DNA of 64,000 nucleotides from CAJQQK01 sp049116495 (GCA_049116495.1 JAGDYV010000029.1:1-64000); one strand, 5' to 3'; numbered from the stretch's first letter, positions 54,279 to 63,683 are shown. Numbers and translations: made by a program. The notes: generated by a model not told the origin, from the sequence alone.

Positions 54279-55916
54279 ATGACTGACGCCGAGAACGAGA
54301 ACAAAAATTTGGCTAAGCTGCGCCGGCGGCAACAGCGAAGAGACGCGGTGGAGGAACAGAATTCCTCAAGCGATCGCCTGCAAGGTGCAACTGCACAAGT
54401 GGGCAATGCGTCAGCATCCCCTCCGACACGGGATGAATTGGAGCAGCGCGTTCTCGGTGCTGTGCGGCAGGCCGTAACCGATGTCATGCAGGAAAATAGG
54501 CAGCCGACTGATCTTCCCAAAATCGATATGGACTTTGTGGCGACTTCGCAGGCGCCGAGCAATGCTAGTCCGCTGCTTGGCGAACTCAACCATCCACCTG
54601 CTGATGACGCTTCACCCATCGAGCAGATCATCCAAACGTCTGATTTGAAGTCTCCACACAACGAGAAGCCAGTAACACCGTTCGTCCTCGGCGGCATCGG
54701 TCTGGTACTGATTGTTGCGGCTTTGGTGTTAACATTGCCGGGCAATGACAATGATCTGTTCGGCACGGCGTCGAATAGTGCGACAGAACGCCAGGTCGCG
54801 AAGCTCTCTGAACAACCGGAACAAATTCACGCGTCAGGATCCGAATTCTTGTCGGATCATTCCTCCGCGGCGGAATCCTCGGAGCGCAAAGGCGCAACCG
54901 CCGACTCGGGAAAACTGAATGCGACCAGTAGCTCTGACCCGGAAAATGACGACACCAAGCGAAAACGAAAGACCGACGAAAATGACGATAATCAAAGCCT
55001 AACTTCCTTGGGAGCCGTCGAGCAGCAATTGTTAGGTCCAGTGGCGCAACCCAGTCCGCAAGAAGATCAGGCGATTGAGCTGAAGCGGCTGGACGTCTTG
55101 CGCGCTGCCGAAGAAAAGGCGAAACAAGAGGCGGCAAAACGAGCACTCCAGCAACAACACGTAGCGAAACAAAAGCGCGTTGCAGCGCAACGCGCCGCTG
55201 AGGAAAGGGCAGAACGCGAGGCAGCTGCGCGTCGCCTGAAACAGCAAGAGCAAGAGGCAGAACGTCAGCGGGTCGCCAAGTTGCGGGCAGCCGTTGAAGT
55301 GGCACGGCGCGAAGCGGCCAAGCGCAAGCAACTGCTCGCAGAACAAGCCGAGCGCGTGCGCGTCGCGATGTTGCGCGAGGCAGAGCAGAGATCACGAAGC
55401 GAAGCCGCCAAGCGCAAACGCATGGCATCCATCCGCGCGAAGAAAGATCAAGCGCTTGCTGCGATCGGGATTCACGATCAACGTCAGATGGACGAACTCT
55501 TGGCTGCTACGAAGAAGCGCCTGCAATCGGAAGGTGTCATCACGGAACGTTTGAATGCCGCTGTGGAAGAATCCAGGCAGGCGCGCTTGCGATTAGATCG
55601 GTTACAAAATAACGCTGGCGAGCTACCGGCAGCTTGGGCTGCGGAAGAAAAAGCGCGACTGAAGCTGGAACGAGTGTTGACAGAAATCAGCAATGAGCAA
55701 TCCGTCGCCGCCGCACCGCGCCTTCGCACAGGCCCCACGTTGGCACGCGATACGGTGACGCTTCAATTGAAAGAAAGCAATCTCAAGATTTCCGGCAATC
55801 TCATCGCGCATGACGCGCGCAATTTCGTTGTCCAGCTCCCTTCGAATGAACGCGTAACTTTGCCGGTCGAGCACTTTAAATGCATCAGCACGAGTTGCCC
55901 GAAAACGGTGAAATAA
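54279..55916 (+). CDS. TolA-like single-TM coiled-coil protein
   Basis: 545-residue protein of unknown family. A basic cytoplasmic N-terminus (KLRRRQQRRD) and an acidic/Ser-rich linker precede one membrane helix at ~132-153 (VTPFVLGGIGLVLIVAALVL). A Ser/Asp-rich spacer and a ~180-residue Ala/Lys/Arg/Glu/Gln coiled coil (about 260-450) follow, closely like the TolA stalk in composition. A small C-terminal domain with two Cys (VEHFKCISTSCP) ends the protein; similar short beta domains are appended to other envelope proteins. N-in/C-out topology is inferred. It is divergent from the dynamin operon; a shared envelope role is possible. Confidence 0.7.
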   Translation: MTDAENENKNLAKLRRRQQRRDAVEEQNSSSDRLQGATAQVGNASASPPTRDELEQRVLGAVRQAVTDVMQENRQPTDLPKIDMDFVATSQAPSNASPLLGELNHPPADDASPIEQIIQTSDLKSPHNEKPVTPFVLGGIGLVLIVAALVLTLPGNDNDLFGTASNSATERQVAKLSEQPEQIHASGSEFLSDHSSAAESSERKGATADSGKLNATSSSDPENDDTKRKRKTDENDDNQSLTSLGAVEQQLLGPVAQPSPQEDQAIELKRLDVLRAAEEKAKQEAAKRALQQQHVAKQKRVAAQRAAEERAEREAAARRLKQQEQEAERQRVAKLRAAVEVARREAAKRKQLLAEQAERVRVAMLREAEQRSRSEAAKRKRMASIRAKKDQALAAIGIHDQRQMDELLAATKKRLQSEGVITERLNAAVEESRQARLRLDRLQNNAGELPAAWAAEEKARLKLERVLTEISNEQSVAAAPRLRTGPTLARDTVTLQLKESNLKISGNLIAHDARNFVVQLPSNERVTLPVEHFKCISTSCPKTVK

Positions 55917-56050
55917 TTTCAACAGGATCGAAGCCGGCTAGAATGCTAATGATAGCCGCTCCGCCTATGGATGATGCGCGACACTCGGCAAACGCGTTGC
56001 CTAGTGTATTGACTCTTCAATGACAAGTCGCAGCGTGCGATGTCCAGGAC

Positions 56051-56611
56051 ATGATATTGACGCTGCTCGGTACCGGCACGCCAGCCCCATCTCTAAGTCG
56101 CGTGAGCTCGGGTTATCTGCTGGAAATCGGTGACGATGTTATCGTGCTGGATCATGTTCCCGGCGCCGCGCATCGTCTGCTTGAGGCAGGACAGAGCCCT
56201 GTCAATGTCACCCACCTCTTCTTAACGCATCTGCATTTTGATCACACCGTCGATTGCCCAAGCCTTGTCTTGCAACGCTTTAATCATGCGGCCGGTCACA
56301 AGCCGGAGCTTTACGTTTTCGGTCCTGCGCTCGTAGCACGGCTGACGGATCAGGTGTTCGCCAAAGATGGCGTCTACGACCTTGACCTCACCGCGCGCAC
56401 GCACGGAGGGCATATCGATGTCGTGGAGATTGCCAGGCGCGCCAACGCCAAGACACTAGTTGTCACGCACATGCCGGCTTCACTGGATGAACCGGGCATC
56501 CTGGAGAGCATGGTGCATGAGATGCATCAAGGATACGACGGCAACATTGTCGTTGGCCGCGACCTCTTGGAAGTGCCAGTGAAACTTGGTCGGTCCGGCC
56601 GCTTAGACTAA
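56051..56611 (+). CDS. Metallo-beta-lactamase-fold protein with central deletion
   Basis: 186-residue MBL-fold protein; relatives of the RNase Z/arylsulfatase-like type are about 300 aa. The N-terminal half is normal: LLGTGTPAPSLSRVSSGYLL and the metal motif THLHFDHTVD. After VFAKDGVYDLDLTARTHGGHIDVVEI the expected ~110 residues with the next His and the GDT Asp ligand are absent, and the frame resumes in the C-terminal part (KTLVVTHMPASLDEPG). The reading frame is intact. It is probably a defective enzyme or a minimal variant; I favour decay. The start has AGGAC. Confidence 0.7.
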   Translation: MILTLLGTGTPAPSLSRVSSGYLLEIGDDVIVLDHVPGAAHRLLEAGQSPVNVTHLFLTHLHFDHTVDCPSLVLQRFNHAAGHKPELYVFGPALVARLTDQVFAKDGVYDLDLTARTHGGHIDVVEIARRANAKTLVVTHMPASLDEPGILESMVHEMHQGYDGNIVVGRDLLEVPVKLGRSGRLD

Positions 56612-56923
56612 GTCGTCGCGCCGCGGTGCCGCTGTGCGTCCTTTGGAGCGGGAGCGGCAACACGGTCGCGCGGCGTAAAAATAATTCCCTTGTCAGGATT
56701 CGTTCAGCAATTTTCATGAAGCTGGAAAAGCGGCCGGCCCTCAAGTCAATCGCTCGCTTCTCATTCCGGCAGATAGTCAAGGAAGCCCAAAATCTGTTCG
56801 GTACGGTTTGACCCTCAGGCTGCAAGCATAGCGCTAGTTTCGATCAATTGATTTTAGCGCCGTCACAAATTCGCACCTTTTCCATTGCCGCCACTGGTTT
56901 CCTTGGATCGCAAAGGCAGAACG
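56612..56923. other. Gap without a supported gene
   Basis: 312 bases between the MBL-fold gene and the DUF898 gene. Short frames on both strands show no recognisable content and no good start signals. Confidence 0.4.
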
Positions 56924-58174
56924 ATGGCAGCTCATTTCGACGGACCACGCAGGCACCAGACGCGTCACCCAGATAGACTTTCGATCGACTGGCAGTTTCC
57001 CCCAGGGTTGATTGACCTCTCCGTCATCAATTTCCTGTTTCGCGTGACGACGCTCGGCATCTATCACTTCTGGGCAAAGACCGAGGTGCGCCAGCGGCTC
57101 TGGTCGGCCATTCGGATCAACGATGAACCTTTGACCTATACCGGACGCGGTATGGAACTGTTTCTTGGCTTTGTCATCGTCGTTGGTGCCGTCTTTCTTC
57201 CGGCGATCCTGTTGATTACAGGCCTGTCGATTGCGTTTGGTCCTCGGCATCCCGTCACGAACGTCGGCATACTCCTGTTTTATGCATGCTTCTTCTTTCT
57301 GTTCGGCTTGGCAGTCTATCGGGCTCAGCGCTATCGCTTGTCGCGTACCCGTTGGCGCGGCATCCGCTTCGCTCTTGAGGGCGATGGTCTGACATATGCT
57401 TGGACGTTCGCGTGCACGGCAATTCTCATTCCTTTCACTTTTGGTTGGATCCAGCCGTGGCGCGCCACCAAGCTGCAATCAATGATCACCAATCATACGA
57501 AATTTGGTGATCAGTACTGCGATTTCGACGCCAAGTCCGGGCCACTCTACGGACCGTTTGCGCTAGCATGGATTGGCGGCCTGGCGGTTTACATCGGCTT
57601 CATTTCGCTCGTCACCGCACTGTATTTCAATAAGCTGCAGCTTCAGAAAGTTGCCAACGTGCCCTTTGTTCCGTCTGCCTGGGAAGTGGGCGTGACTTTT
57701 GCCGCGCTCATTGTGGCAGGCTTTGTTTCCGCCCTTGCAACCGCCTGGTATCGTGCCCGCATGATCAACCATTTCGCCGACCATACACGTATCGGCAAAG
57801 CGCGATTTGACGGAAACCTGGACGCCATTGGCGTCATCTGGATCAGCGTCACAAACTACCTGATCATGATCGCGGGGATGCTCTGCGTCGGCATACTAAT
57901 ACTAGCGATCGCGCTGCCGACGATCCAATTGCAGGGGGGAACATCGGGCGATGGCAATCCGGTCGGAAAACTGGTTCTTTACCTCATCCCGATCATGTTC
58001 GTTCTGGGACCCATGCTGTTCTCTCCCATCACACAGGCACGTTCAACCGGCTATATCGTTGCAAATTTATCTGCCCGCGGCAATCTAGCGATGAATGAGA
58101 TTACGCAGGCGACCGGTTCTGACGTCAAGTACGGCGAGGGTTTGGCCGAGACGTTCGACATTGACGTGGCATGA
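56924..58174 (+). CDS. DUF898 / YjgN family membrane protein
   Basis: 416-residue integral membrane protein. The family signature is FRVTTLGIYHFWAKTEVRQRLW, repeated in weaker form later (LNRTR-like RYRLSRTRWRGIRFALEG and TFGWIQPWRATKLQSMI). About eight to ten hydrophobic segments. The function of YjgN proteins is unknown. The ATG at 56924 is chosen over a TTG 39 bases upstream. It overlaps the following M48 peptidase gene by 4 bases (ATGA), a pairing common for this family, suggesting the protease handles or depends on the membrane protein. Confidence 0.85.
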   Translation: MAAHFDGPRRHQTRHPDRLSIDWQFPPGLIDLSVINFLFRVTTLGIYHFWAKTEVRQRLWSAIRINDEPLTYTGRGMELFLGFVIVVGAVFLPAILLITGLSIAFGPRHPVTNVGILLFYACFFFLFGLAVYRAQRYRLSRTRWRGIRFALEGDGLTYAWTFACTAILIPFTFGWIQPWRATKLQSMITNHTKFGDQYCDFDAKSGPLYGPFALAWIGGLAVYIGFISLVTALYFNKLQLQKVANVPFVPSAWEVGVTFAALIVAGFVSALATAWYRARMINHFADHTRIGKARFDGNLDAIGVIWISVTNYLIMIAGMLCVGILILAIALPTIQLQGGTSGDGNPVGKLVLYLIPIMFVLGPMLFSPITQARSTGYIVANLSARGNLAMNEITQATGSDVKYGEGLAETFDIDVA

Positions 58175-59262
58175 GAACAATGACAGCCAATTGGCGGGCG
58201 CAGTATTCGGATGGTCAATCGGCCCGAAGTTGGCGGTGCGAAATTCGGCTGGAAGCCAATGGGTTGTCGATCGATCGTGGCGACGAATACGAGTTGCAGA
58301 TTTGGCCGTATAGTCAGCTGCGCAGTCACACGATGAAAGCGCGATCTGCCGAAATGATCGTCGAGCGCGGCGATACCCCCGGCGCCCAGTTACTCATTCG
58401 CGACGCCAGCGCGATCGAGCAGCTCAAGCGGATTGCGCCGCAACTCACAGTGTCCGGAAATCGTCGACGTTGGCTGACGCCCCTCCTCGTGGTTACCGGT
58501 GTGATTATTGCTTTGATCGCGGCAATATGGGCACTGGATGTCAAGCCTGCCCGCACCATTGCAAATATGTTACCCGATCGCATGCGCCAATCGATCGGCC
58601 GCAGCGTGGTAGAGCACTTCAAAGCCAAAGGTCAGGTTTGCGATGTCCCCGCCGGTCGCAAGGCCATAAACCAACTTGTCGCGCGCTTGCTCGGGCAAGA
58701 GCCCACCTTAGAAATGTTCAGAGTTACAGTCGTTGACCTTCCCTTCCGTAATGCCTTTGCCACGGTCGGCGGCCAGATGATTATCACAAAAAAAATGATC
58801 ACACAGGCGCAATCGCCGGATGAAATCGCAGGCGTTCTCGCACACGAAATTGGGCACGGTATCGAACGACATCCAGATGCCGGTTTGATCCGCGCGCTCG
58901 GGTTGTCTCTCCTGCTCGAAATCATCAGCGGCGGCACCGGCCTGCTCAGCAGCTTCAGTCTGCATCTTCTAGAGACGGGGTATCGCCGCCAGGACGAGCG
59001 TGCCGCCGATCAACAAGCACTCCGCTTGCTTCGGCAGGCCGCAATCTCGAAAAAAGGCTTGGAGGATTTTTTCCAACGCCTCGCGGAAGAACAGAAGGAG
59101 TCGTCTGTCGAAGCTCTAAAGCTCGCACTCGATTTTCTGCGCACGCACCCCTATCCGCAGCAGCGCCTCGAAGTCGTTCGCCGCGCGCCGTCGTACGTGG
59201 CAACGCCATCACTTAACGCTTCTCAATGGAAAGCCCTACGCGCAATTTGCCCGCATGAATAA
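58171..59262 (+). CDS. M48 family zinc metallopeptidase
   Basis: 363-residue membrane-anchored protease. The N-terminal ~95 residues are soluble and look like a small beta domain; one TM helix follows at ~101-121 (WLTPLLVVTGVIIALIAAIW). The catalytic domain has HEIGH (225-229) and the third ligand in ERAADQQALRLL (Glu276). It overlaps the DUF898 gene by 4 bases. The N-terminal domain plus TM plus M48 layout is typical of proteases paired with YjgN proteins; a role in membrane protein quality control is plausible. Confidence 0.87.
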   Translation: MRTMTANWRAQYSDGQSARSWRCEIRLEANGLSIDRGDEYELQIWPYSQLRSHTMKARSAEMIVERGDTPGAQLLIRDASAIEQLKRIAPQLTVSGNRRRWLTPLLVVTGVIIALIAAIWALDVKPARTIANMLPDRMRQSIGRSVVEHFKAKGQVCDVPAGRKAINQLVARLLGQEPTLEMFRVTVVDLPFRNAFATVGGQMIITKKMITQAQSPDEIAGVLAHEIGHGIERHPDAGLIRALGLSLLLEIISGGTGLLSSFSLHLLETGYRRQDERAADQQALRLLRQAAISKKGLEDFFQRLAEEQKESSVEALKLALDFLRTHPYPQQRLEVVRRAPSYVATPSLNASQWKALRAICPHE

Positions 59263-59278
59263 GGCTGCTGCCGCCCCT

Positions 59279-60502
59279 TCAGAGACCTACCGAGTTGCGC
59301 AACTTGAGCTTGGCGACGCTTGCGGCGATGCGCGTCATCGCTTTGCTCAAATTGTCGTCCGACGTGGCCGTCGACAGGCGCACGAACGGACTGAGACTGT
59401 AGGCACTGCCTGGCACGGCAGCCACGAACCCGTCATCGAGCAAGTATTGGGCGAAGGCCACATCGTCAGTTATCGTACTGCCATCCGGTGCAATGGCCCC
59501 GATAACGTTTTCACAACCGATATAGGTATAAAACGCACCGCCCGGCGGATCGAGCGTCAGCGCGGGCACCGCGGCGATACCGTTGACAACGATGTTACGT
59601 CGCCTCTCGAACGCCGCGCAGAATTGGGCGATATGGTCTTGCGGCCCGTTAAGTGCCGCCGTGGCGGCAGCCTGGGCGATCGAGCAGGCACCGGACGTGA
59701 TCTGAGATTGCACTTTCGTCATCTCAACGATCAACTGTCTTGGGCCGGCGCCGTAGCCGATCCGCCATCCGGTCATGGCATAGGCTTTCGAGACACCATT
59801 GACGATCAGCGTTCGATCGCGCAACTCGGGACACGCACTTGCAAACGACACGAATGTCTGACCATCAAACAAGATATGCTCGTAAATCTCGTCAGCCAGG
59901 ACAAGGACCTTGGGGTAGCGAGCCAACACCTCACCAAGTTCCTTCAGATCCTGCGCCGTATAGCAGGCGCCGGCAGGATTCGACGGCAGATTGAGGAACA
60001 GCCAGCGCGTTGACTGGGTGATCGCCCTTTCAAGCACCGCCGGCGTCAGGCGAAACCCATCTTCGGCCATGCAAGGAATGACAACCGGCACACCACCAAC
60101 GACAGATGTCATGGTCTTGTAAATATCAAAGTGGGGCGCACAAAGCAGGACTTCCTCCCCCGGCTCCAGTGTTGCCATCAACGCGTCGAACAGCACCTGC
60201 TTGGCTCCGTTCGAAACAATGATCTCTCCCGGCATATAGGTCAGGCTGTTCTCGCGCTGAAACTTGTCGACGACCGCCTGTTTCAATTCCTGCGTTCCGT
60301 CGGTTGGCGGATAGCGCGTCTTGCCGGCGAGCGCCGCTTGATGGGCTGCTTCGACGATATGGGCTGGCGTATCGAAGTCTGGCTCGCCAAGACCGAGATC
60401 GATCACATCATGTCCGTCAACTTTGAGTGCCTTGGCTCGATCGCTAACCAACATCGAAGCCGACGGCTGGACAACCGATAATCGCGACGCAGCAAAACTC
60501 AT
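59279..60502 (-). CDS. Class I/II PLP aminotransferase (aspartate-aminotransferase type)
   Basis: 407-residue fold-type I transaminase. Motifs: VIDLGLGEPDFDTPAHI, the pyridine-stacking region VSNGAKQVLFDALMA, NLPSNPAGACY, and the Schiff-base Lys in VNGVSKAYAMTGWRIGYG; the C-terminal Arg is in SPFVRLSTA. The start ATG overlaps by 4 bases the stop of a decayed aldolase gene, showing it once belonged to a longer operon. It converges with the M48 gene. The amino donor is unknown (aspartate, aromatic or other). Confidence 0.9.
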   Translation of the reverse strand: MSFAASRLSVVQPSASMLVSDRAKALKVDGHDVIDLGLGEPDFDTPAHIVEAAHQAALAGKTRYPPTDGTQELKQAVVDKFQRENSLTYMPGEIIVSNGAKQVLFDALMATLEPGEEVLLCAPHFDIYKTMTSVVGGVPVVIPCMAEDGFRLTPAVLERAITQSTRWLFLNLPSNPAGACYTAQDLKELGEVLARYPKVLVLADEIYEHILFDGQTFVSFASACPELRDRTLIVNGVSKAYAMTGWRIGYGAGPRQLIVEMTKVQSQITSGACSIAQAAATAALNGPQDHIAQFCAAFERRRNIVVNGIAAVPALTLDPPGGAFYTYIGCENVIGAIAPDGSTITDDVAFAQYLLDDGFVAAVPGSAYSLSPFVRLSTATSDDNLSKAMTRIAASVAKLKLRNSVGL

Positions 60503-60662
60503 GATATTTTATCCCTAACTGTTGCCAGAAGGCTGTCCGCGCCTTTGGCCAACAAACCCGTATCAGACCCACAAGCGACAAACGTAAACCCGTCATTCAG
60601 CTAATTCGCAGCGAAAGACGCATCCTGCACCAACGTGCCAACCGGAATGCGCCGGTCCATAA
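60499..60662 (-). pseudogene. Remnant of an HpcH/HpaI-family aldolase (C-terminal end)
   Basis: On the minus strand the frame ending at the TGA that overlaps the aminotransferase ATG reads LNDGFTFVACGSDTGLLAKG, then ADSLLATVRDK. This is the typical C-terminus of HpcH/HpaI aldolases (2-oxo-acid class II aldolases). An in-frame TAG lies at 60601-60603, with related codons before it, and the rest of the gene (~200 residues) is missing. It is directly joined to the hydantoinase remnant. Confidence 0.65.
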
Positions 60663-60664
60663 GT

Positions 60665-61203
60665 TGCTGCGCCGCCGTTTTGCTCCGTCGCCTCAATCGG
60701 CACGGTCATGACACCCGCTGGAAACGCCGTTGCGTTCAGGCCATCGGAAGATGGACGCGCACCGGAACCGCCCGGATTGAAGCACAACACTTCAGAGCAT
60801 AGCAAGCATATGCCTTGGTGTAGGCCAAGGGCACGTTGATGCCCTTTTTGTCGACGCCGGACGTACCGGAAAAATCACAAGTAATGTGATCTTCGTGGAT
60901 GTCGAGCTTGACCTTCAGGTCGACCGGTGTCTTGAAACCATCGATCGTCCTCGTTAGCAGTGCTGCCTTGACCCCGCTCCGCTCGATTAGCGCGTTCGTC
61001 GCCAACGTCTTGCCATCAATGATCTGACCGACATGGGAGACGTCGATACCCACCTTCGCACTGACTTGCTTGAAACCGTCGATGATCGCGTCATCTGGCG
61101 CCGCTTAGGTGGTCAGCACTTTCGCTGAGAACTGCGCTGCGCCGACCTCAAGCACGACGTCCGTAAACGTGTCACCGATGTCGACACCCTTCCGTACTGT
61201 CGT
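60665..61203 (-). pseudogene. Fused remnants of hydantoinase/oxoprolinase subunits HyuA and HyuB
   Basis: Read on the minus strand, the 5' part matches the HyuA N-terminus: VDIGDTFTDVVLEVGAAQFS, then KVLTT followed by an in-frame TAA at 61105-61107 where family members continue, then a later TLATNALIERSGVKAALLT. After this the sequence jumps into HyuB: VKLDIHEDHITCDFSGTSG and INVPLAYTKAYACYALKC. A frameshift then leads to NPGGSGARPSSDGLNATAFP and VMTVPIEATE. Stop, deletion and frameshift together make function impossible. HyuA/HyuB are ATP-dependent hydrolases of hydantoins or 5-oxoproline. Confidence 0.82.
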
Positions 61204-61448
61204 ACTTATCCATCAAGACAGCCTGCCCAAAGAACTTCGGTGGTGAGACAGTGCATGGAACAGCATCTCATCGGACCATCTTTTTTATCCATAGGTTTTA
61301 CGTTCTTCATCTCTGAAATGCCGAGCTATCAACGAATCCTTCGTGTCCGCAGGCGTGCTGGCGCCTCTTCCACCGATGACACTATGGTACTGGCGTCCTG
61401 CGACCCGCAGCCATATGCTGGATGTCGGCCCCCTGATGGAGATCATCC

Positions 61449-62351
61449 ATGCCTCACACACCTCGCTTCGGCGTCCTGGTCCTGCCCAATATCGCTTGGT
61501 CTGACATCCTCAAACGCTCCCAGCACGTCGAGCAACTCGGATTCGAATTGGTTACGACGGCCGATCACTTTTGCGATTGGAGCGATACGTCGCGTGACTG
61601 GCATGAAGGCTGGAGCGTGCTCGCCGCCGTCGCCATGGCGACAGAGCGGGTCCGAATCGCAACCTATGTGACGCAATTCCCGTTGCGCCACCCGGCCATG
61701 CTGGCACGACAGGCGCTGACCATCGATCATATCTCGAACGGGCGCCTGGAGATTGGCCTGGGAACAGGCATTCCGATCGATCCGAGCTACGACATGATGG
61801 GTATTCCGAACTGGGATGGCAAAGAGCGCGTCGTTCGTTTCAAGGAATACGTCGAGGTCGTCGATCGACTGCTTTCCAATGAGGTCTCAAGTTTTACCGG
61901 GGAGTACTACACGATCAACGATGCGATCGTGAAACCGAGACCGATCCAACAGCCTCGCCCGCCGATCGTGATCGCCGCACTCGGACCGGTGATGCTGCGC
62001 TTCGCCGCGCGCGTCGCCGACACCTGGGACACCATGAGCTTCGCCAAAACGTTTGCCGAGCAGTTGGTAGACCTGCATAAAAAGGTGAAGATCGTTAATG
62101 AAGCCTGCGCGAAGGCCGAGCGAGATCCGGCGACGCTGCGGCGCTCCTATCATATGTTTGACCCAGCCGCACGCGCCAGCGGTGGTGGGTTCAGCTACTA
62201 CGAGTCGGTTGATGCCTTTGAAGATATGGCCGGCCAGATTATGGAAGCCGGTTTCAGCGAACTCAGCCTCTACTACCCGGTCCTACCCGAACAGATCCCG
62301 ACTTTCGAACGGATCGCACAAGAGCTGTTGCCGAAGTTGCGCGCGTCGTAG
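61449..62351 (+). CDS. LLM class flavin-dependent oxidoreductase
   Basis: Luciferase-like (F420/FMN) monooxygenase, 300 aa. Features: FGVLVLPNIAWSDILKRSQH at the N-terminus, LVTTADHFCDW, TYVTQFPLRHPAMLARQALT and ISNGRLEIGLGTGIP (cofactor phosphate region), PPIVIAALGPVMLRFAA. The start has GGAGATC upstream. It probably acts as an FMN-dependent monooxygenase on an unknown organic compound. It stands right after the decayed hydantoinase region, on the opposite strand. Confidence 0.88.
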   Translation: MPHTPRFGVLVLPNIAWSDILKRSQHVEQLGFELVTTADHFCDWSDTSRDWHEGWSVLAAVAMATERVRIATYVTQFPLRHPAMLARQALTIDHISNGRLEIGLGTGIPIDPSYDMMGIPNWDGKERVVRFKEYVEVVDRLLSNEVSSFTGEYYTINDAIVKPRPIQQPRPPIVIAALGPVMLRFAARVADTWDTMSFAKTFAEQLVDLHKKVKIVNEACAKAERDPATLRRSYHMFDPAARASGGGFSYYESVDAFEDMAGQIMEAGFSELSLYYPVLPEQIPTFERIAQELLPKLRAS

Positions 62352-62401
62352 CTGCGGATGCGCCGCTGCAAATACTCGGCAACAAATTGCCAGGAGCGCA
62401 C

Positions 62402-62575
62402 ATGAAGGAGAGCAACTATCAGTTGGCCGGGCTGGTGGGATTCATTATAGCAGGGCTCGTCTTCATTGCCGCCGGCATCAATTTCGGCGATCCATTGACG
62501 ATCATTGGTAGCGTCGTTTGGGTCATTTCATGCCTGATCTGGATGATCCCGCTGCTCAAGTCGGGAAATGACTAA
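62402..62575 (+). CDS. Small two-TM membrane peptide
   Basis: 57 residues with two hydrophobic helices (LAGLVGFIIAGLVFIAAGINF and IIGSVVWVISCLIWMIPLL) and short polar ends. The ATG at 62402 is preceded by AGGAGCGC. It follows the flavin monooxygenase by 50 bases and is probably co-transcribed. Function unknown. Confidence 0.65.
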   Translation: MKESNYQLAGLVGFIIAGLVFIAAGINFGDPLTIIGSVVWVISCLIWMIPLLKSGND

Positions 62576-62708
62576 CCGACTAAGCGAGCGCCACGTGACC
62601 CCAGCCGGGGAGATTCGGATTGAACCCGACATCCCATACCGTATTGCCGGCAGGCACACTGTCACGTAGCATCAAGCGACAAACTCAAAACTGTTGAGAG
62701 ATCCCAAC

Positions 62709-63683
62709 ATGAAAGCGATCAGGGCCCATTCCTTTGGCGGGCCGGAAGTTTTGCAACTAGATGACGTCGATGATCCCACACCGGGTGCAGGCGAAGTCGT
62801 CATCGATGTACGCGCAGCGGGCGTCAATCCGGCCGACACCTACATGAGAAGCGGTACATACGCGATCGTGCCCGAACTCCCCTATGTCCCGGGCGGTGAT
62901 GCTGCAGGCATCGTTGCGAGCGTTGGCGAAGGCGTCGTTGACTATGCGGTTGGTGATAGAGTGTTCGCCGGCACCGCCCAGAGTTTCGACTTCACGGGCT
63001 GCTATGCGGAGAAAGTGAAACGGAAGATCGGCGAGATCGCACATCTGCCGGATAGAGTGGGTTTCGCCGAAGCGGCAACTTTCGGTGTTTCCTACACGAC
63101 GGCGCATTATGCCTTGTTCATGCGCGGAAATGCGCAGGCGGGCGAGACAGTGTTCATTCATGGCGCGAGTGGTTCGGTCGGCACATCTGCCGTCCAACTC
63201 GCCAAACGCGCAAACCTCAAAGTTATCGGCAGCGGTGGAACAGACAAAGGCCTTGAGCTGATCATGAAAGCCGGCGCCGACCATGCCGTCGATCATACGG
63301 CTCCCAATTATCTTGATGACGTCCGGCGCTTCACCAACGACAAGGGACCCGAGTTGATCCTCGAGATGCTGGCGAACGTAAATCTTGCTGCCGACATGGA
63401 CCTGGCCGCCAAATACGGGCGTATCATTGTGATCGGCAATCGCGGTGAGATCACGATCACGCCACGTGTTGCCATGATGAAAGAGCTGGACATTCGCGGC
63501 ATTGCCTTGTGGAACTCAACCCGCGAACAAATGAAACCGATTTTGAGCGACATCCTAGCAGGCGTTGCGGACGGCACACTGAAACCGGTGGTCGGCAAGC
63601 AGTTTCCGCTGGCCGAAGCCGAAGCGGCACATATCGCGGTCTTGGAACCGGGCGCCCATGGAAAGATCGTCCTCGTGCCCTAA
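62709..63683 (+). CDS. Quinone-oxidoreductase-like MDR enzyme
   Basis: NADPH-dependent medium-chain reductase (324 aa) without structural-zinc cysteines. The nucleotide motif is VFIHGASGSVGTSAVQLAKR. The N-terminal domain is typical: MKAIRAHSFGGPEVLQLDD and VNPADTYMRSGTY. The family (QOR/zeta-crystallin) reduces quinones or enones. The ATG at 62709 is used in preference to an upstream in-frame start at 62694. It probably belongs with the upstream flavin monooxygenase in a small redox group. Confidence 0.9.
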   Translation: MKAIRAHSFGGPEVLQLDDVDDPTPGAGEVVIDVRAAGVNPADTYMRSGTYAIVPELPYVPGGDAAGIVASVGEGVVDYAVGDRVFAGTAQSFDFTGCYAEKVKRKIGEIAHLPDRVGFAEAATFGVSYTTAHYALFMRGNAQAGETVFIHGASGSVGTSAVQLAKRANLKVIGSGGTDKGLELIMKAGADHAVDHTAPNYLDDVRRFTNDKGPELILEMLANVNLAADMDLAAKYGRIIVIGNRGEITITPRVAMMKELDIRGIALWNSTREQMKPILSDILAGVADGTLKPVVGKQFPLAEAEAAHIAVLEPGAHGKIVLVP

